This document shows, in pieces, positions 11,879 to 21,799 of a stretch of 64,000 nucleotides of DNA. The notes under the pieces are model-generated. The model had not been told where the DNA came from. It searched no databases and worked only from the letters and a program-made list of their open reading frames with translations. A program made the translations under genes and the position numbers. The stretch is from Dichetophora obliterata (lineage: Eukaryota > Arthropoda > Insecta > Diptera > Sciomyzidae): NCBI GenBank assembly GCA_963920525.1, contig OY986435.1:302139908-302203907 (forward strand), given 5' to 3'. Positions within the stretch are counted from its first letter, which is position 1. Every line of letters starts with the position of its first letter.

Positions 11879-12520
11879 TTTTGAGTCACAAAATTCACTT
11901 TAATATAATTGCTTTTAGTGAGACTTGGTTGAAACCTAACACTCTAAATACTGAAATTCTGTGCAAAAAATTTAGCATATACCGCAAAGATAGAAACTCC
12001 ATTCCTGGTATTTGCTCTAAAGGCGGGGGTGTGTTGATTGCAGTCAAAGCGACACATTTCTCTGAAGAGTTATTAATTCCAGAATCCTTTGACATTGAAT
12101 TATGTTGTGTTCATGTTAAGTTTGGTTCCTTGAGTCTTTTTATTACATGCTCATATATTCCTCCCCTTTCTACCTTAGAAGTTTATAGTAAACATTTGGC
12201 TTCTGTTAGTAAAGTTTGCTCAAAACTACAATCTAATGATCATATTTTAATAACTGGAGATTTTAACCTGCCAAACGTTTCTTGGAACTGTTGTTCTGAA
12301 ATTCCTGAAATATTTTTACCTTCGTCTGAAAGTTCATCCGATAATTATTTTTTAAACGAGCTCTCAATCCATGGCCTGTTCCAACTTAACTGCATCTTTA
12401 ACAAAAATAATCGTTTGCTTGATCTGGTGTTTTTTGATGACAGCAATAGCGCTTCTGTATCTAAATCAGATCCTCTGGTTATACACGAAGATTCTCATCA
12501 TCCAACATTAGAAATTATTT
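11788..12520 (+). pseudogene. LINE ORF2, part 1: APE-type endonuclease
   Basis: This is the N-terminal endonuclease of a LINE ORF2, which nicks target DNA to prime reverse transcription. The frame is open from 11788 without an ATG. Endonuclease signatures begin with YQNVRGINTK near 11835, then FNIIAFSETWL (catalytic Glu in SETWL), GGGVLIAV, and ILITGDFNLPNVSW (catalytic Asp/Asn in GDFN). The domain ends with a LLDLVF strand and DSHHPTLEI (catalytic D-x-H-H region). The frame breaks exactly where the 566-bp repeat array begins. The last 14 bases (12507-12520) are repeated at 29355-29368, where the same frame resumes. ORF1 lies just upstream and slightly overlaps. Confidence 0.85.
12507..12520 (+). 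repeat. Target-site duplication, left copy (14 bp)
   Basis: ATTAGAAATTATTT here recurs at 29355-29368. Both copies are LINE ORF2 sequence, encoding the end of one part and the start of the next in frame. The repeat tract starts at 12521. One or two bases at the left could be chance matches to the array, so the true duplication is 12-14 bp. Confidence 0.85.
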
Positions 12521-15500
12521 ATGTTGACTTTATATGATTTAAATACAAATTCTAAATGTTTGATAGTTTAAATCATACTTGATTTTAAATACAAATTCTA
12601 GTTGTTTGATAGTTTAAAATCGTTTATTGAGCTTAAGGTCAAAGTTAGAACAATTAATTGTTCTAACGAATTTTTCCAAAGAAACAACAACAACAACAAA
12701 GTTTTTTCAATATGAAAAGGAAAAAATCACTAGCTGATCTGATTGCAATTTCTACTCTGCTAAAAGCGTCATCAGAAATCTTTGTGATACCCGTGCAAGC
12801 GCGCGCTAACGCACTGCACCATCGGGGCGATGAGATTTGAAGCGTCAATTTCTCAGTTTTTCCTCCATTTCATAATGTCACATTTGTTGTTGTATTTCTG
12901 TTTTACTTTAGTTTCTATGCTTATGTTATTATATGTAGTCCAACAGCCTGCTGGAAGTCTGCACTAACAAAGCATGTTTACTGAAGTTGTTTTTAGAATT
13001 TTTGCTGATTTTGTTTTCAGCTGTTTCCGTTTGGTCGAGCTCTACCATTTGATTAAAGTTTTTTCTAAATGACCTCTATATTAATTATGTTGACTTTATA
13101 TGATTTAAATACAAATTCTAAATGTTTGATAGTTTAAATCATACTTGATTTTAAATACAAATTCTAGTTGTTTGATAGTTTAAAATCGTTTATTGAGCTT
13201 AAGGTCAAAGTTAGAACAATTAATTGTTCTAACGAATTTTTCCAAAGAAACAACAACAACAACAAAGTTTTTTCAATATGAAAAGGAAAAAATCACTAGC
13301 TGATCTGATTGCAATTTCTACTCTGCTAAAAGCGTCATCAGAAATCTTTGTGATACCCGTGCAAGCGCGCGCTAACGCACTGCACCATCGGGGCGATGAG
13401 ATTTGAAGCGTCAATTTCTCAGTTTTTCCTCCATTTCATAATGTCACATTTGTTGTTGTATTTCTGTTTTACTTTAGTTTCTATGCTTATGTTATTATAT
13501 GTAGTCCAACAGCCTGCTGGAAGTCTGCACTAACAAAGCATGTTTACTGAAGTTGTTTTTAGAATTTTTGCTGATTTTGTTTTCAGCTGTTTCCGTTTGG
13601 TCGAGCTCTACCATTTGATTAAAGTTTTTTCTAAATGACCTCTATATTAATTATGTTGACTTTATATGATTTAAATACAAATTCTAAATGTTTGATAGTT
13701 TAAATCATACTTGATTTTAAATACAAATTCTAGTTGTTTGATAGTTTAAAATCGTTTATTGAGCTTAAGGTCAAAGTTAGAACAATTAATTGTTCTAACG
13801 AATTTTTCCAAAGAAACAACAACAACAACAAAGTTTTTTCAATATGAAAAGGAAAAAATCACTAGCTGATCTGATTGCAATTTCTACTCTGCTAAAAGCG
13901 TCATCAGAAATCTTTGTGATACCCGTGCAAGCGCGCGCTAACGCACTGCACCATCGGGGCGATGAGATTTGAAGCGTCAATTTCTCAGTTTTTCCTCCAT
14001 TTCATAATGTCACATTTGTTGTTGTATTTCTGTTTTACTTTAGTTTCTATGCTTATGTTATTATATGTAGTCCAACAGCCTGCTGGAAGTCTGCACTAAC
14101 AAAGCATGTTTACTGAAGTTGTTTTTAGAATTTTTGCTGATTTTGTTTTCAGCTGTTTCCGTTTGGTCGAGCTCTACCATTTGATTAAAGTTTTTTCTAA
14201 ATGACCTCTATATTAATTATGTTGACTTTATATGATTTAAATACAAATTCTAAATGTTTGATAGTTTAAATCATACTTGATTTTAAATACAAATTCTAGT
14301 TGTTTGATAGTTTAAAATCGTTTATTGAGCTTAAGGTCAAAGTTAGAACAATTAATTGTTCTAACGAATTTTTCCAAAGAAACAACAACAACAACAAAGT
14401 TTTTTCAATATGAAAAGGAAAAAATCACTAGCTGATCTGATTGCAATTTCTACTCTGCTAAAAGCGTCATCAGAAATCTTTGTGATACCCGTGCAAGCGC
14501 GCGCTAACGCACTGCACCATCGGGGCGATGAGATTTGAAGCGTCAATTTCTCAGTTTTTCCTCCATTTCATAATGTCACATTTGTTGTTGTATTTCTGTT
14601 TTACTTTAGTTTCTTTGCTTATGTTATTATATGTAGTCCAACAGCCTGCTGGAAGTCTGCACTAACAAAGCATGTTTACTGAAGTTGTTTTTAGAATTTT
14701 TGCTGATTTTGTTTTCAGCTGTTTCCGTTTGGTCGAGCTCTACCATTTGATTAAAGTTTTTTCTAAATGACCTCTATATTAATTATGTTGACTTTATATG
14801 ATTTAAATACAAATTCTAAATGTTTGATAGTTTAAATCATACTTGATTTTAAATACAAATTCTAGTTGTTTGATAGTTTAAAATCGTTTATTGAGCTTAA
14901 GGTCAAAGTTAGAACAATTAATTGTTCTAACGAATTTTTCCAAAGAAACAACAACAACAACAAAGTTTTTTCAATATGAAAAGGAAAAAATCACTAGCTG
15001 ATCTGATTGCAATTTCTACTCTGCTAAAAGCGTCATCAGAAATCTTTGTGATACCCGTGCAAGCGCGCGCTAACGCACTGCACCATCGGGGCGATGAGAT
15101 TTGAAGCGTCAATTTCTCAGTTTTTCCTCCATTTCATAATGTCACATTTGTTGTTGTATTTCTGTTTTACTTTAGTTTCTATGCTTATGTTATTATATGT
15201 AGTCCAACAGCCTGCTGGAAGTCTGCACTAACAAAGCATGTTTACTGAAGTTGTTTTTAGAATTTTTGCTGATTTTGTTTTCAGCTGTTTCCGTTTGGTC
15301 GAGCTCTACCATTTGATTAAAGTTTTTTCTAAATGACCTCTATATTAATTATGTTGACTTTATATGATTTAAATACAAATTCTAAATGTTTGATAGTTTA
15401 AATCATACTTGATTTTAAATACAAATTCTAGTTGTTTGATAGTTTAAAATCGTTTATTGAGCTTAAGGTCAAAGTTAGAACAATTAATTGTTCTAACGAA

Positions 15501-15633
15501 TTTTTCCAAAGAAACAACAACAACAACAAAGTTTTTTCAATATGAAAAGGAAAAAATCACTAGCTGATCTGATTGCAATTTCTACTCTGCTAAAAGCGTC
15601 ATCAGAAATCTTTGTGATACCCGTGCAAGCGCG
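12521..15633 (+). repeat. 566-bp tandem repeat, left arm, units 1-6
   Basis: Five and a half nearly identical units with a period of exactly 566 bp (reference points 12667, 13233, 13799, 14365, 14931, 15497). Each unit has two imperfect ~45-bp subrepeats (AAATACAAATTCTA...TTTGATAGTTTAAA) and a perfect 24-bp palindrome centred on AATTAATT (12644-12667 in unit 1). A CAA run follows, and a tRNA-like head lies on the minus strand (12770-12840 in unit 1). Units differ by only a few bases (for example A to T near 14612). The 61-codon minus-strand frame that recurs in each unit is a by-product of the repeat. Unit 6 is cut by the LTR element. Confidence 0.95.
15630..15633. repeat. LTR element target duplication CGCG, left
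   Basis: CGCG here and at 24151-24154 flank the LTR element. Uninterrupted units of the array carry this CGCG only once at the site, proving a 4-bp duplication as made by Ty3/Gypsy-type integrases. Confidence 0.9.
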
Positions 15634-16392
15634 AGTTACGACCCCCACTCAAACGACAACAACAAATACATATACTTCTCAGCCACCACCCAAACCATCG
15701 AGGCTCAATACGCCGCTGCAACACTTACAGTAACAATTACAACAAACACAACAACAATACCAAATTAACCAACAAGTCAAAGACATCGTTACTACATTTA
15801 CAACAACAGCACAAACGGCAATTAAATCTCGGCACCCACAACAATAGCACCAGAAACAACAACATAATAAGCCCCACTGCACTACTTAAAGTGCAGCGTA
15901 ATCAATAAGATATTTTAAGTGTTCCAATTTTATTTACACTCTTTCTTTATTTTTTCCTCATAAATCGCAACTATTAAAATAGGTTCAATTTTAAAGTATA
16001 ACATTAAAATCAAACTCTTGCATTTCTGATATTATGTTGCAACCATAAATTGGGCAACATTTTACGATTATTTATTCTACATATTAACCACAAGACATTA
16101 AAATGAAACCCTTGCATTTTTGATATTATGTTGCAACTATAAATTAGGCAACACTTTGCGACTATTAACTTTTACATATTAACCACATTGTATTTCTTTT
16201 ACATACATTACATTTCTCCTATTTTACAATTGTATTTCTTCTATTTATATCTTTACATACTTTTACACATTTACATTTCGAAAACGAATTGGTTAGATTT
16301 TAAGAAAGAGTTGTAATAAAGTTCAGTTCTAAGTTTACAGCAGAAAAGAAAAGTGTGTTTCAATCAAACTGCTCTAAGCAAGGAACATAACT
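15634..16392 (+). repeat. 5' LTR (759 bp)
   Basis: Starts AGTTACGACC and ends GGAACATAACT with short inverted ends. An AATAAA signal lies at 16315-16320 near the end. By eye it differs from the 3' LTR only at 16242 (T) versus 24000 (C). The first ~100 bp are read as the env C-terminus in the 3' copy. Confidence 0.95.
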
Positions 16393-16408
16393 GGCGCAGT
16401 CTACGGCT
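16392..16408 (+). other. Primer-binding site, tRNA-Ser type
   Basis: TGGCGCAGT directly follows the LTR, sharing its last T. It is complementary to a tRNA 3' end of the form ...ACTGCGCCA. This matches the tRNA-Ser-type site of 17.6/297-like errantiviruses. The match weakens after about 10 bases. The tRNA identity is inferred from the family. Confidence 0.65.
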
Positions 16409-16612
16409 TGGCGAACCATCTTGTGAATAGTGAATAATCAGTATCCTTCTTATTTGAAGAATAAGTGATAAAATAATTGTTCGAAAGAATATCGAACTAA
16501 AATTATTGTAATTATCAGAAGTTATTATCGAGAGAATATCGATACATAATATTCTGAAATAAGTGTTGACTGAATATCAGCACATTTTTTTTTTTTCACA
16601 AGATCGGTTAAG

Positions 16613-16710
16613 TATCAACTTTTAATCGCCGTTGGAACTCAACGCTCTGAAAGGACGACTATATCAACTTTTAATCGCCATTGGAACTCAACGCTCTGAA
16701 AGGACGACTA
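16613..16710 (+). repeat. Tandem 49-bp duplication in the retroviral leader
   Basis: 16613-16661 and 16662-16710 are identical except for one base (CGCCGTTGG versus CGCCATTGG). The pair lies between the primer-binding site and the short leader ORF, a usual place for packaging or translation signals. Confidence 0.9.
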
Positions 16711-16726
16711 GCGAACAACAAGCATC

Positions 16727-16773
16727 ATGCAGCTAAAGCAGTTAATCATCATCATCGTTGGAAGCATGTAAGT
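16727..16773 (+). promoter_or_regulatory. Short leader exon with splice donor for env mRNA
   Basis: An ATG at 16727 opens a short frame rich in hydrophobic codons that runs into a donor GTAAGT at 16768-16773. Splicing to the acceptor AG at 21830-21831 would keep the reading frame and supply env with a start codon and the beginning of a signal peptide. The env body lacks a convincing start of its own. This leader-exon strategy is known for some errantiviruses. It is not proven here without RNA data. Confidence 0.7.
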
Positions 16774-16920
16774 CGAAAACTGAAAAATAATTAAATAAAA
16801 CAAAGCTTAAAAATAAAACAAATAAATTTTTTCAATAAAAGGGGATAAGAAAAGAAAAATTTCAATACGTTAACAATTTTATTCAATAAAAAAAAAAAAA
16901 AGAACAAAGAAAAAAAATTC

Positions 16921-18222
16921 ATGTGGAAAAAAACCCAGAAAAAACGTGCAGAAAATCAGCCCTATTCAGTTTCCCTCAGTAATCTTTTTAAAAGCAGAAG
17001 CCTTAGTTCAATTCTAGAAGAACCAAGTAGAGAATTTACTATGGAAAATACAGCCCCCATCCCAACCCTTCCCACCCCTGCCCCTGTATATGTGGATATT
17101 TTTCAGTCACTTCGCATTCCAGATGCAATAAAGGATTTGCCTCAATATGATGGCAATCCTCGACTACTATACGAATTTCTAAATAACGTAGAGGAAATAT
17201 TGTTACATACAAGAGGTGCTAGTCATACGCCTCAAGGACAAATACTACTAAGGGCAATACGAAATAAGATAGTCGGTCAGGCAAACGAAGTACTAAATAT
17301 GTACGGAACGTCACTCAATTGGGAAAACATAAAAACTAACTTAATTCTGCATTACTCTGACAAAAGATCGGAGACTTCACTTATTAGGGATTTACACAAC
17401 TTACGACAATACAACAAAACTGTAGAAAATTTTTTCAGTGAAATAATAGAAATTCAGGCTACACTGTGCAACAATATTTTGATACACGAAAGTGATCAAA
17501 ATGTTGTAGCAGCAAAAAAAGAACTATTTGCGGAAATGTGTCTAAACTCATTTTTAAGTGGTCTTAGAGAGCCACTTGGCTCAAACATTAGGGCTATGAG
17601 GCCAGAATCCTTGGCCACTGCTTTAGCCTACTGTATAAAAGAACAAAATATTCATTACATGAGATCAGAAAGAAACACATATCAGAGTAAACAATATAAG
17701 CCATATAATACGTTCAATAAATATCCAGCAAGAATGCAAAACCCACGTAACTTTACACCAAATACGTCTAACTATAATCCAAACACATCAAATTACTACC
17801 AAAACACATATAACCCAAACCAGTCCCGATTTAGTAACCCACCAACATACAATAGGTTTAATCCTAATCATAACCCTTTTAGAAATAACCACAACAATAA
17901 TAACAATTCGTCATTTTCTGCCAGACAACCACAACCAGAACCAATGGACACAAGTTCAGGTTTTACAAACACTAAAAACTCCACTGTATCTCAAAGGAAT
18001 AATAATTCCGATGTAAGCATGCGTTCTAAATTTTCCAGGATGACAAGACCAAGAACAGAAGAATTTCATAACATAAATAAAAATCCAAGGACCCAACGCC
18101 CCAATACCTCTTACCAACAACAATTAGATCAATATACAGATGACTCAATAGAAGACATCAATAACATTGAAGATGATCAAAATTTTTTCCGATCAGCCTC
18201 ACCGAACCAACAGGATACATAG
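16921..18222 (+). CDS. gag: Gag polyprotein (433 aa)
   Basis: Structural protein that assembles the particle and binds genomic RNA. The frame starts at 16921; a second ATG at 17041 is an alternative start that would remove a basic N-terminal 40 residues. Residues about 60-250 (DIFQSLRIPDAIKDLPQYDG, FLNNVEEILLH, LIRDLHNLRQ) resemble the capsid region of 17.6/297-type Gag. The C-terminal third is rich in Asn, Thr, Pro and Arg. No CCHC zinc knuckle is visible, as in many errantiviruses. The end overlaps the open pol frame (18177-18222). A canonical -1 slippery site lies at 18180-18186. Confidence 0.9.
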   Translation: MWKKTQKKRAENQPYSVSLSNLFKSRSLSSILEEPSREFTMENTAPIPTLPTPAPVYVDIFQSLRIPDAIKDLPQYDGNPRLLYEFLNNVEEILLHTRGASHTPQGQILLRAIRNKIVGQANEVLNMYGTSLNWENIKTNLILHYSDKRSETSLIRDLHNLRQYNKTVENFFSEIIEIQATLCNNILIHESDQNVVAAKKELFAEMCLNSFLSGLREPLGSNIRAMRPESLATALAYCIKEQNIHYMRSERNTYQSKQYKPYNTFNKYPARMQNPRNFTPNTSNYNPNTSNYYQNTYNPNQSRFSNPPTYNRFNPNHNPFRNNHNNNNNSSFSARQPQPEPMDTSSGFTNTKNSTVSQRNNNSDVSMRSKFSRMTRPRTEEFHNINKNPRTQRPNTSYQQQLDQYTDDSIEDINNIEDDQNFFRSASPNQQDT

Positions 18223-21200
18223 ACGTAAATAGACATGGATCTGAGCTAGCATATGTTAACATATCATCCCCTTTTGGTAGACCATTGAGATTTCTTATAG
18301 ATACGGGAGCGTCAGCCTCATTTATTAATCCCGAATTCATACATAAAGACGATATTAAAAAATGTAAATTAACTTCAATCTCTACTATACTTGGAAAATA
18401 TACTCTTAATGAGCAAGTATCATTACCTATATTTCGTGAATTCAATCAACGCGGTAATCTCATATTCCTTCTCTTCAAATTCCATAATTATTTCGATGGA
18501 CTAATCGGACTTGATGCCCTTACTCAACTCGGTGCAACAGTTAATCTTGTTAGCAAATCACTTAATACACAAAACTCAACTATTAATCTACAATTTAAAC
18601 CAAATATAATATCAAAAAAATACTTGATTGCACCTAGATCTAAAACAGTTATTGAATTGCCAGTAGACACTCAAAATGGATCAATTTATCTCAGAAACAC
18701 AGAACTTAAACCTAACTTAGTTATATCAGAAGGTATATACGAATCAAAAAACTGGGTTGCTTCACTGGAAGTAATAAATTTTTCTGAAAATGAACAATCC
18801 CTTTTTCTTGAACAGCCTCTTAAAGTAAACCCTTACAACACTTCTGACTTTGTCGAATTAAATAATATAAACCCAGATAATACTTGTGACCCAAACCACT
18901 TTGTAGACTTATCAGAAATTCTCAGATTAGACCATCTGAATTCAGAAGAAAAACAAAAGTTATTGAAACTCTGTAAGAAAAATAACGACGTATTCTACAA
19001 AGAAGGAGAACAATTAACATTCTCCAACGAAATTAAGCACAAAATATCCACAACAGATGACATTCCAATTTACACCAAATCGTACAGATATCCATACGTC
19101 CACAAAGACGAGGTACAATGTCAAATCGCAAAAATGCTTCAACAGGGAATAATCCGCCATAGCTATTCCCCTTGGAGTTCTCCCGTTTGGATCGTTCCAA
19201 AGAAAAAGGACTCCAGTGGAAAACAAAAGTGGCGCCTCGTCATAGACTATCGGAAACTTAATGAAAAAACAATATCAGATAGGTACCCGCTCCCCAATAT
19301 AAATGAAATTCTGGATAAACTAGGTAAATGTGTATATTTTTCTACGCTTGACTTAGCAAGCGGTTTTCATCAAATAGAAATGCATCATAAACATATACAA
19401 AAAACTGCGTTCACAGTAGAAGGTGGTCACTATGAATACATAAGAATGCCATTCGGTCTAAAGAACGCTCCATCAACGTTTCAGAGAGTGATGGACAATG
19501 TTCTTAGAGAATTAGTAGGAAAAATTTGTCTTGTCTACCTAGATGATATAATAATCTACTCAACTTCTCTTCAAGAACATCTTGAAAGTCTTGAAAAAGT
19601 TTTTGAAAAATTACGTTCGGCAAACTTCAAAATCCAACTAGACAAGTCAGAGTTCCTACATAAAGAAGTAGCGTTCCTGGGACACATTGTATCAACAGAT
19701 GGTATCAAACCAAATCCTTCCAAAATAGAAGCCATCCAAAATTATCCAATTCCGCAAACTAGGAAACAAATTAAAGCTTTTCTTGGGTTACTAGGTTATT
19801 ACCGAAAATTCATTAAAGATCTATCAAAACTTATAAAACCTCTTACTGAGTGCCTAAAAAAAGACAAGAAAATCGTAATTAATGATCGATATATACAGGC
19901 ATTCAATACATGTAGACACCTTTTAACAAATGACCCAATACTGCAGTATCCAGACTTCTCCAAACCGTTTATTCTCACAACAGACGCTAGTAATTATGCT
20001 CTAGGCGCAGTCTTATCCCAAGGCACTATAGGCAGTGATAAGCCAGTTTGCTACGCGAGTAGAACGCTTTCCGACTCGGAAACAAATTATTCTACTATAG
20101 AAAAAGAGTTACTCGCCATTATGTGGGCGACTAAGTACTTTCGGCCATACCTTTATGGTAGAAAATTCAAGATAGTTACTGACCATAGACCTCTAACCTG
20201 GCTTATGAGTTTGAAAGAACCCAACTCTAAACTCATTCGCTGGCGCCTTAAATTAGAGGAGTATGATTACGAGATAGTCTATAAAAAGGGAAAGCTTAAT
20301 TCAAATGCCGACGCTTTAAGCAGAATAATACAGGATAAACCAAACACTAACGTGGACGTAAACATTAACGATACAGAATCTAATCACGCTACAAACGGAA
20401 GCACAATTCACTCTGCTATAGAAAATCTCAACGATGGAATAGCTATTTCCGAAAAACCACTAAACGATTTTAATCTACAAATAATTCTACAAATATCAAG
20501 CCAAGCACCTGAAATCACAGTCGAAATTCCATTTAGAAATAAACAAAGACGCATAATCCGAAAAACTAATTTTAATGAAGACAGTATTACTCAAATTTTA
20601 AAAAACTATATGGCACCTAATAAATTATCTGCCATCTATACGGATGACGATACATTCAGAATAGTCCAGGATGTATACTCCAAATATTTTTCACATACCC
20701 AAATATTCCGTGTAATACGCTGCATGGAAATATTACAGGACATAACACAAAGCGACGAACAAGAACAGTTGATTAGGGATTATCACAATCGACATAACCA
20801 TAGAGGAATAAATGAAACACATTTGCATCTCAAAAGAAAGTACTACTTTCCATTTATGAAAAATAAAATCACACAAACAATTAATAACTGCGAAACCTGC
20901 AAAACTCAAAAATACGATAGGAATCCCCCTAAAACAAAATTTGAAAAACCAGAAACACCTATTAAGCCACTCGATATTTTGCACATCGATATATATACAA
21001 TTAACAATCACCCTATCTTAACAATAATTGACAAATTTTCTAAGTTCGGAGCAGGTTATAATCTACAATCGAAAAATAGCGTATCCATCCTAAAAGCATT
21101 AAAAACATACATCAGTGTTTACGGTACACCTCGAAAAATTGTATGTGACCAAGGTCAAGAATTTATGGCAAATATATTTAAGGACTTCTGTCGTCAGTAC

Positions 21201-21752
21201 CAAATAGAACTGCATTTTACGTCATTCCAACAATCGAGTAGTAATTCTCCAGTAGAGCGTATGCATTCCACTTTAACTGAAATTTACAGAATTTTACTTA
21301 CAACTCGAAAAGAAAACAATCTATCTCTTGAACATGACGAAATTTTAGCAGAAACATTTATAACTTACAATAACGCAATTCACTCCGCCACCAAACACAC
21401 TCCCTACGAGTTATTTTTTGGCAGAACATACAAATTCAATAACATAATTTCATTTCACAATGAACACGAATACCTTCAAAAGTTAAAAGAATATCAGGAG
21501 ATTCTATACCCAAAAATATGTGAACAGCTTAAACAAATTACAAGCCTTAACATAGATAAAATCAATGTAACTAGAGACGAACCCGAAAATTTCGACAGCA
21601 ACAAAACCATATTTAGAAAAGAAAATAGAAGAAATAAAATGACTCCTAGATTCACAAAACATAAAGTAAAACGCAATAAAAAAGTCACATTAACCACAAT
21701 AAAAGACCAAAAATTACACAAATCCAAACTAAGAAAACAAAATAAACCATAA
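18177..21752 (+). CDS. pol: Pol polyprotein: protease, RT, RNase H, integrase
   Basis: Replication enzyme, made as a Gag-Pol fusion by frameshift. Numbering is from the first in-frame TTG at 18285. The protease active site is LIDTGAS (Asp6). RT follows with VIDYRKLN, TLDLASGFHQI, MPFGLKNAPSTFQ and the catalytic YLDD at residues 418-421. RNase H begins at TTDASNYALGAVLSQ (Asp567) and includes DHRPL. The integrase has an N-terminal HHCC finger (YHNRHNHRG, NCETCKTQK). Its core carries Asp902 (HIDIYT), Asp955 (VCDQGQEF) and Glu991 (SPVERMH), giving D,D(35)E spacing. No stops or frameshifts were seen. The length is normal for the group. The C-terminal 80 residues are Lys/Arg-rich. No chromodomain is apparent. 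Confidence 0.95.
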   Translation, partial: SKFFPISLTEPTGYIDVNRHGSELAYVNISSPFGRPLRFLIDTGASASFINPEFIHKDDIKKCKLTSISTILGKYTLNEQVSLPIFREFNQRGNLIFLLFKFHNYFDGLIGLDALTQLGATVNLVSKSLNTQNSTINLQFKPNIISKKYLIAPRSKTVIELPVDTQNGSIYLRNTELKPNLVISEGIYESKNWVASLEVINFSENEQSLFLEQPLKVNPYNTSDFVELNNINPDNTCDPNHFVDLSEILRLDHLNSEEKQKLLKLCKKNNDVFYKEGEQLTFSNEIKHKISTTDDIPIYTKSYRYPYVHKDEVQCQIAKMLQQGIIRHSYSPWSSPVWIVPKKKDSSGKQKWRLVIDYRKLNEKTISDRYPLPNINEILDKLGKCVYFSTLDLASGFHQIEMHHKHIQKTAFTVEGGHYEYIRMPFGLKNAPSTFQRVMDNVLRELVGKICLVYLDDIIIYSTSLQEHLESLEKVFEKLRSANFKIQLDKSEFLHKEVAFLGHIVSTDGIKPNPSKIEAIQNYPIPQTRKQIKAFLGLLGYYRKFIKDLSKLIKPLTECLKKDKKIVINDRYIQAFNTCRHLLTNDPILQYPDFSKPFILTTDASNYALGAVLSQGTIGSDKPVCYASRTLSDSETNYSTIEKELLAIMWATKYFRPYLYGRKFKIVTDHRPLTWLMSLKEPNSKLIRWRLKLEEYDYEIVYKKGKLNSNADALSRIIQDKPNTNVDVNINDTESNHATNGSTIHSAIENLNDGIAISEKPLNDFNLQIILQISSQAPEITVEIPFRNKQRRIIRKTNFNEDSITQILKNYMAPNKLSAIYTDDDTFRIVQDVYSKYFSHTQIFRVIRCMEILQDITQSDEQEQLIRDYHNRHNHRGINETHLHLKRKYYFPFMKNKITQTINNCETCKTQKYDRNPPKTKFEKPETPIKPLDILHIDIYTINNHPILTIIDKFSKFGAGYNLQSKNSVSILKALKTYISVYGTPRKIVCDQGQEFMANIFKDFCRQYQIELHFTSFQQSSSNSPVERMHSTLTEIYRILLTTRKENNLSLEHDEILAETFITYNNAIHSATKHTPYELFFGRTYKFNNIISFHNEHEYLQKLKEYQEILYPKICEQLKQITSLNIDKINVTRDEPENFDSNKTIFRKENRRNKMTPRFTKHKVKRNKKVTLTTIKDQKLHKSKLRKQNKP
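18180..18186 (+). promoter_or_regulatory. -1 ribosomal frameshift heptamer
   Basis: A AAT TTT in gag codon phase fits X XXY YYZ exactly (AAA, TTT, T). The pol frame is -1 relative to gag and is open from 18177, just after an in-frame TGA at 18174-18176. I did not establish a downstream stem or pseudoknot. Confidence 0.75.
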
Positions 21753-21799
21753 ATTTTAACATTATACCTCGAATTTTTTTTCCAATAGGCACTTTTAGC

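Noticed and set aside
12663..12848. A 61-codon minus-strand frame repeated in most 566-bp units
   Set aside because: It spans the tRNA-like head and a CAA run. In the diverged copy at 51700-51870 the frame is shifted and interrupted, so it is not conserved as protein.
15679..15882. Cys-rich minus-strand frame in both LTRs
   Set aside because: Antisense of ACA/CAA-rich LTR sequence. It is repeated only because the LTR is duplicated.
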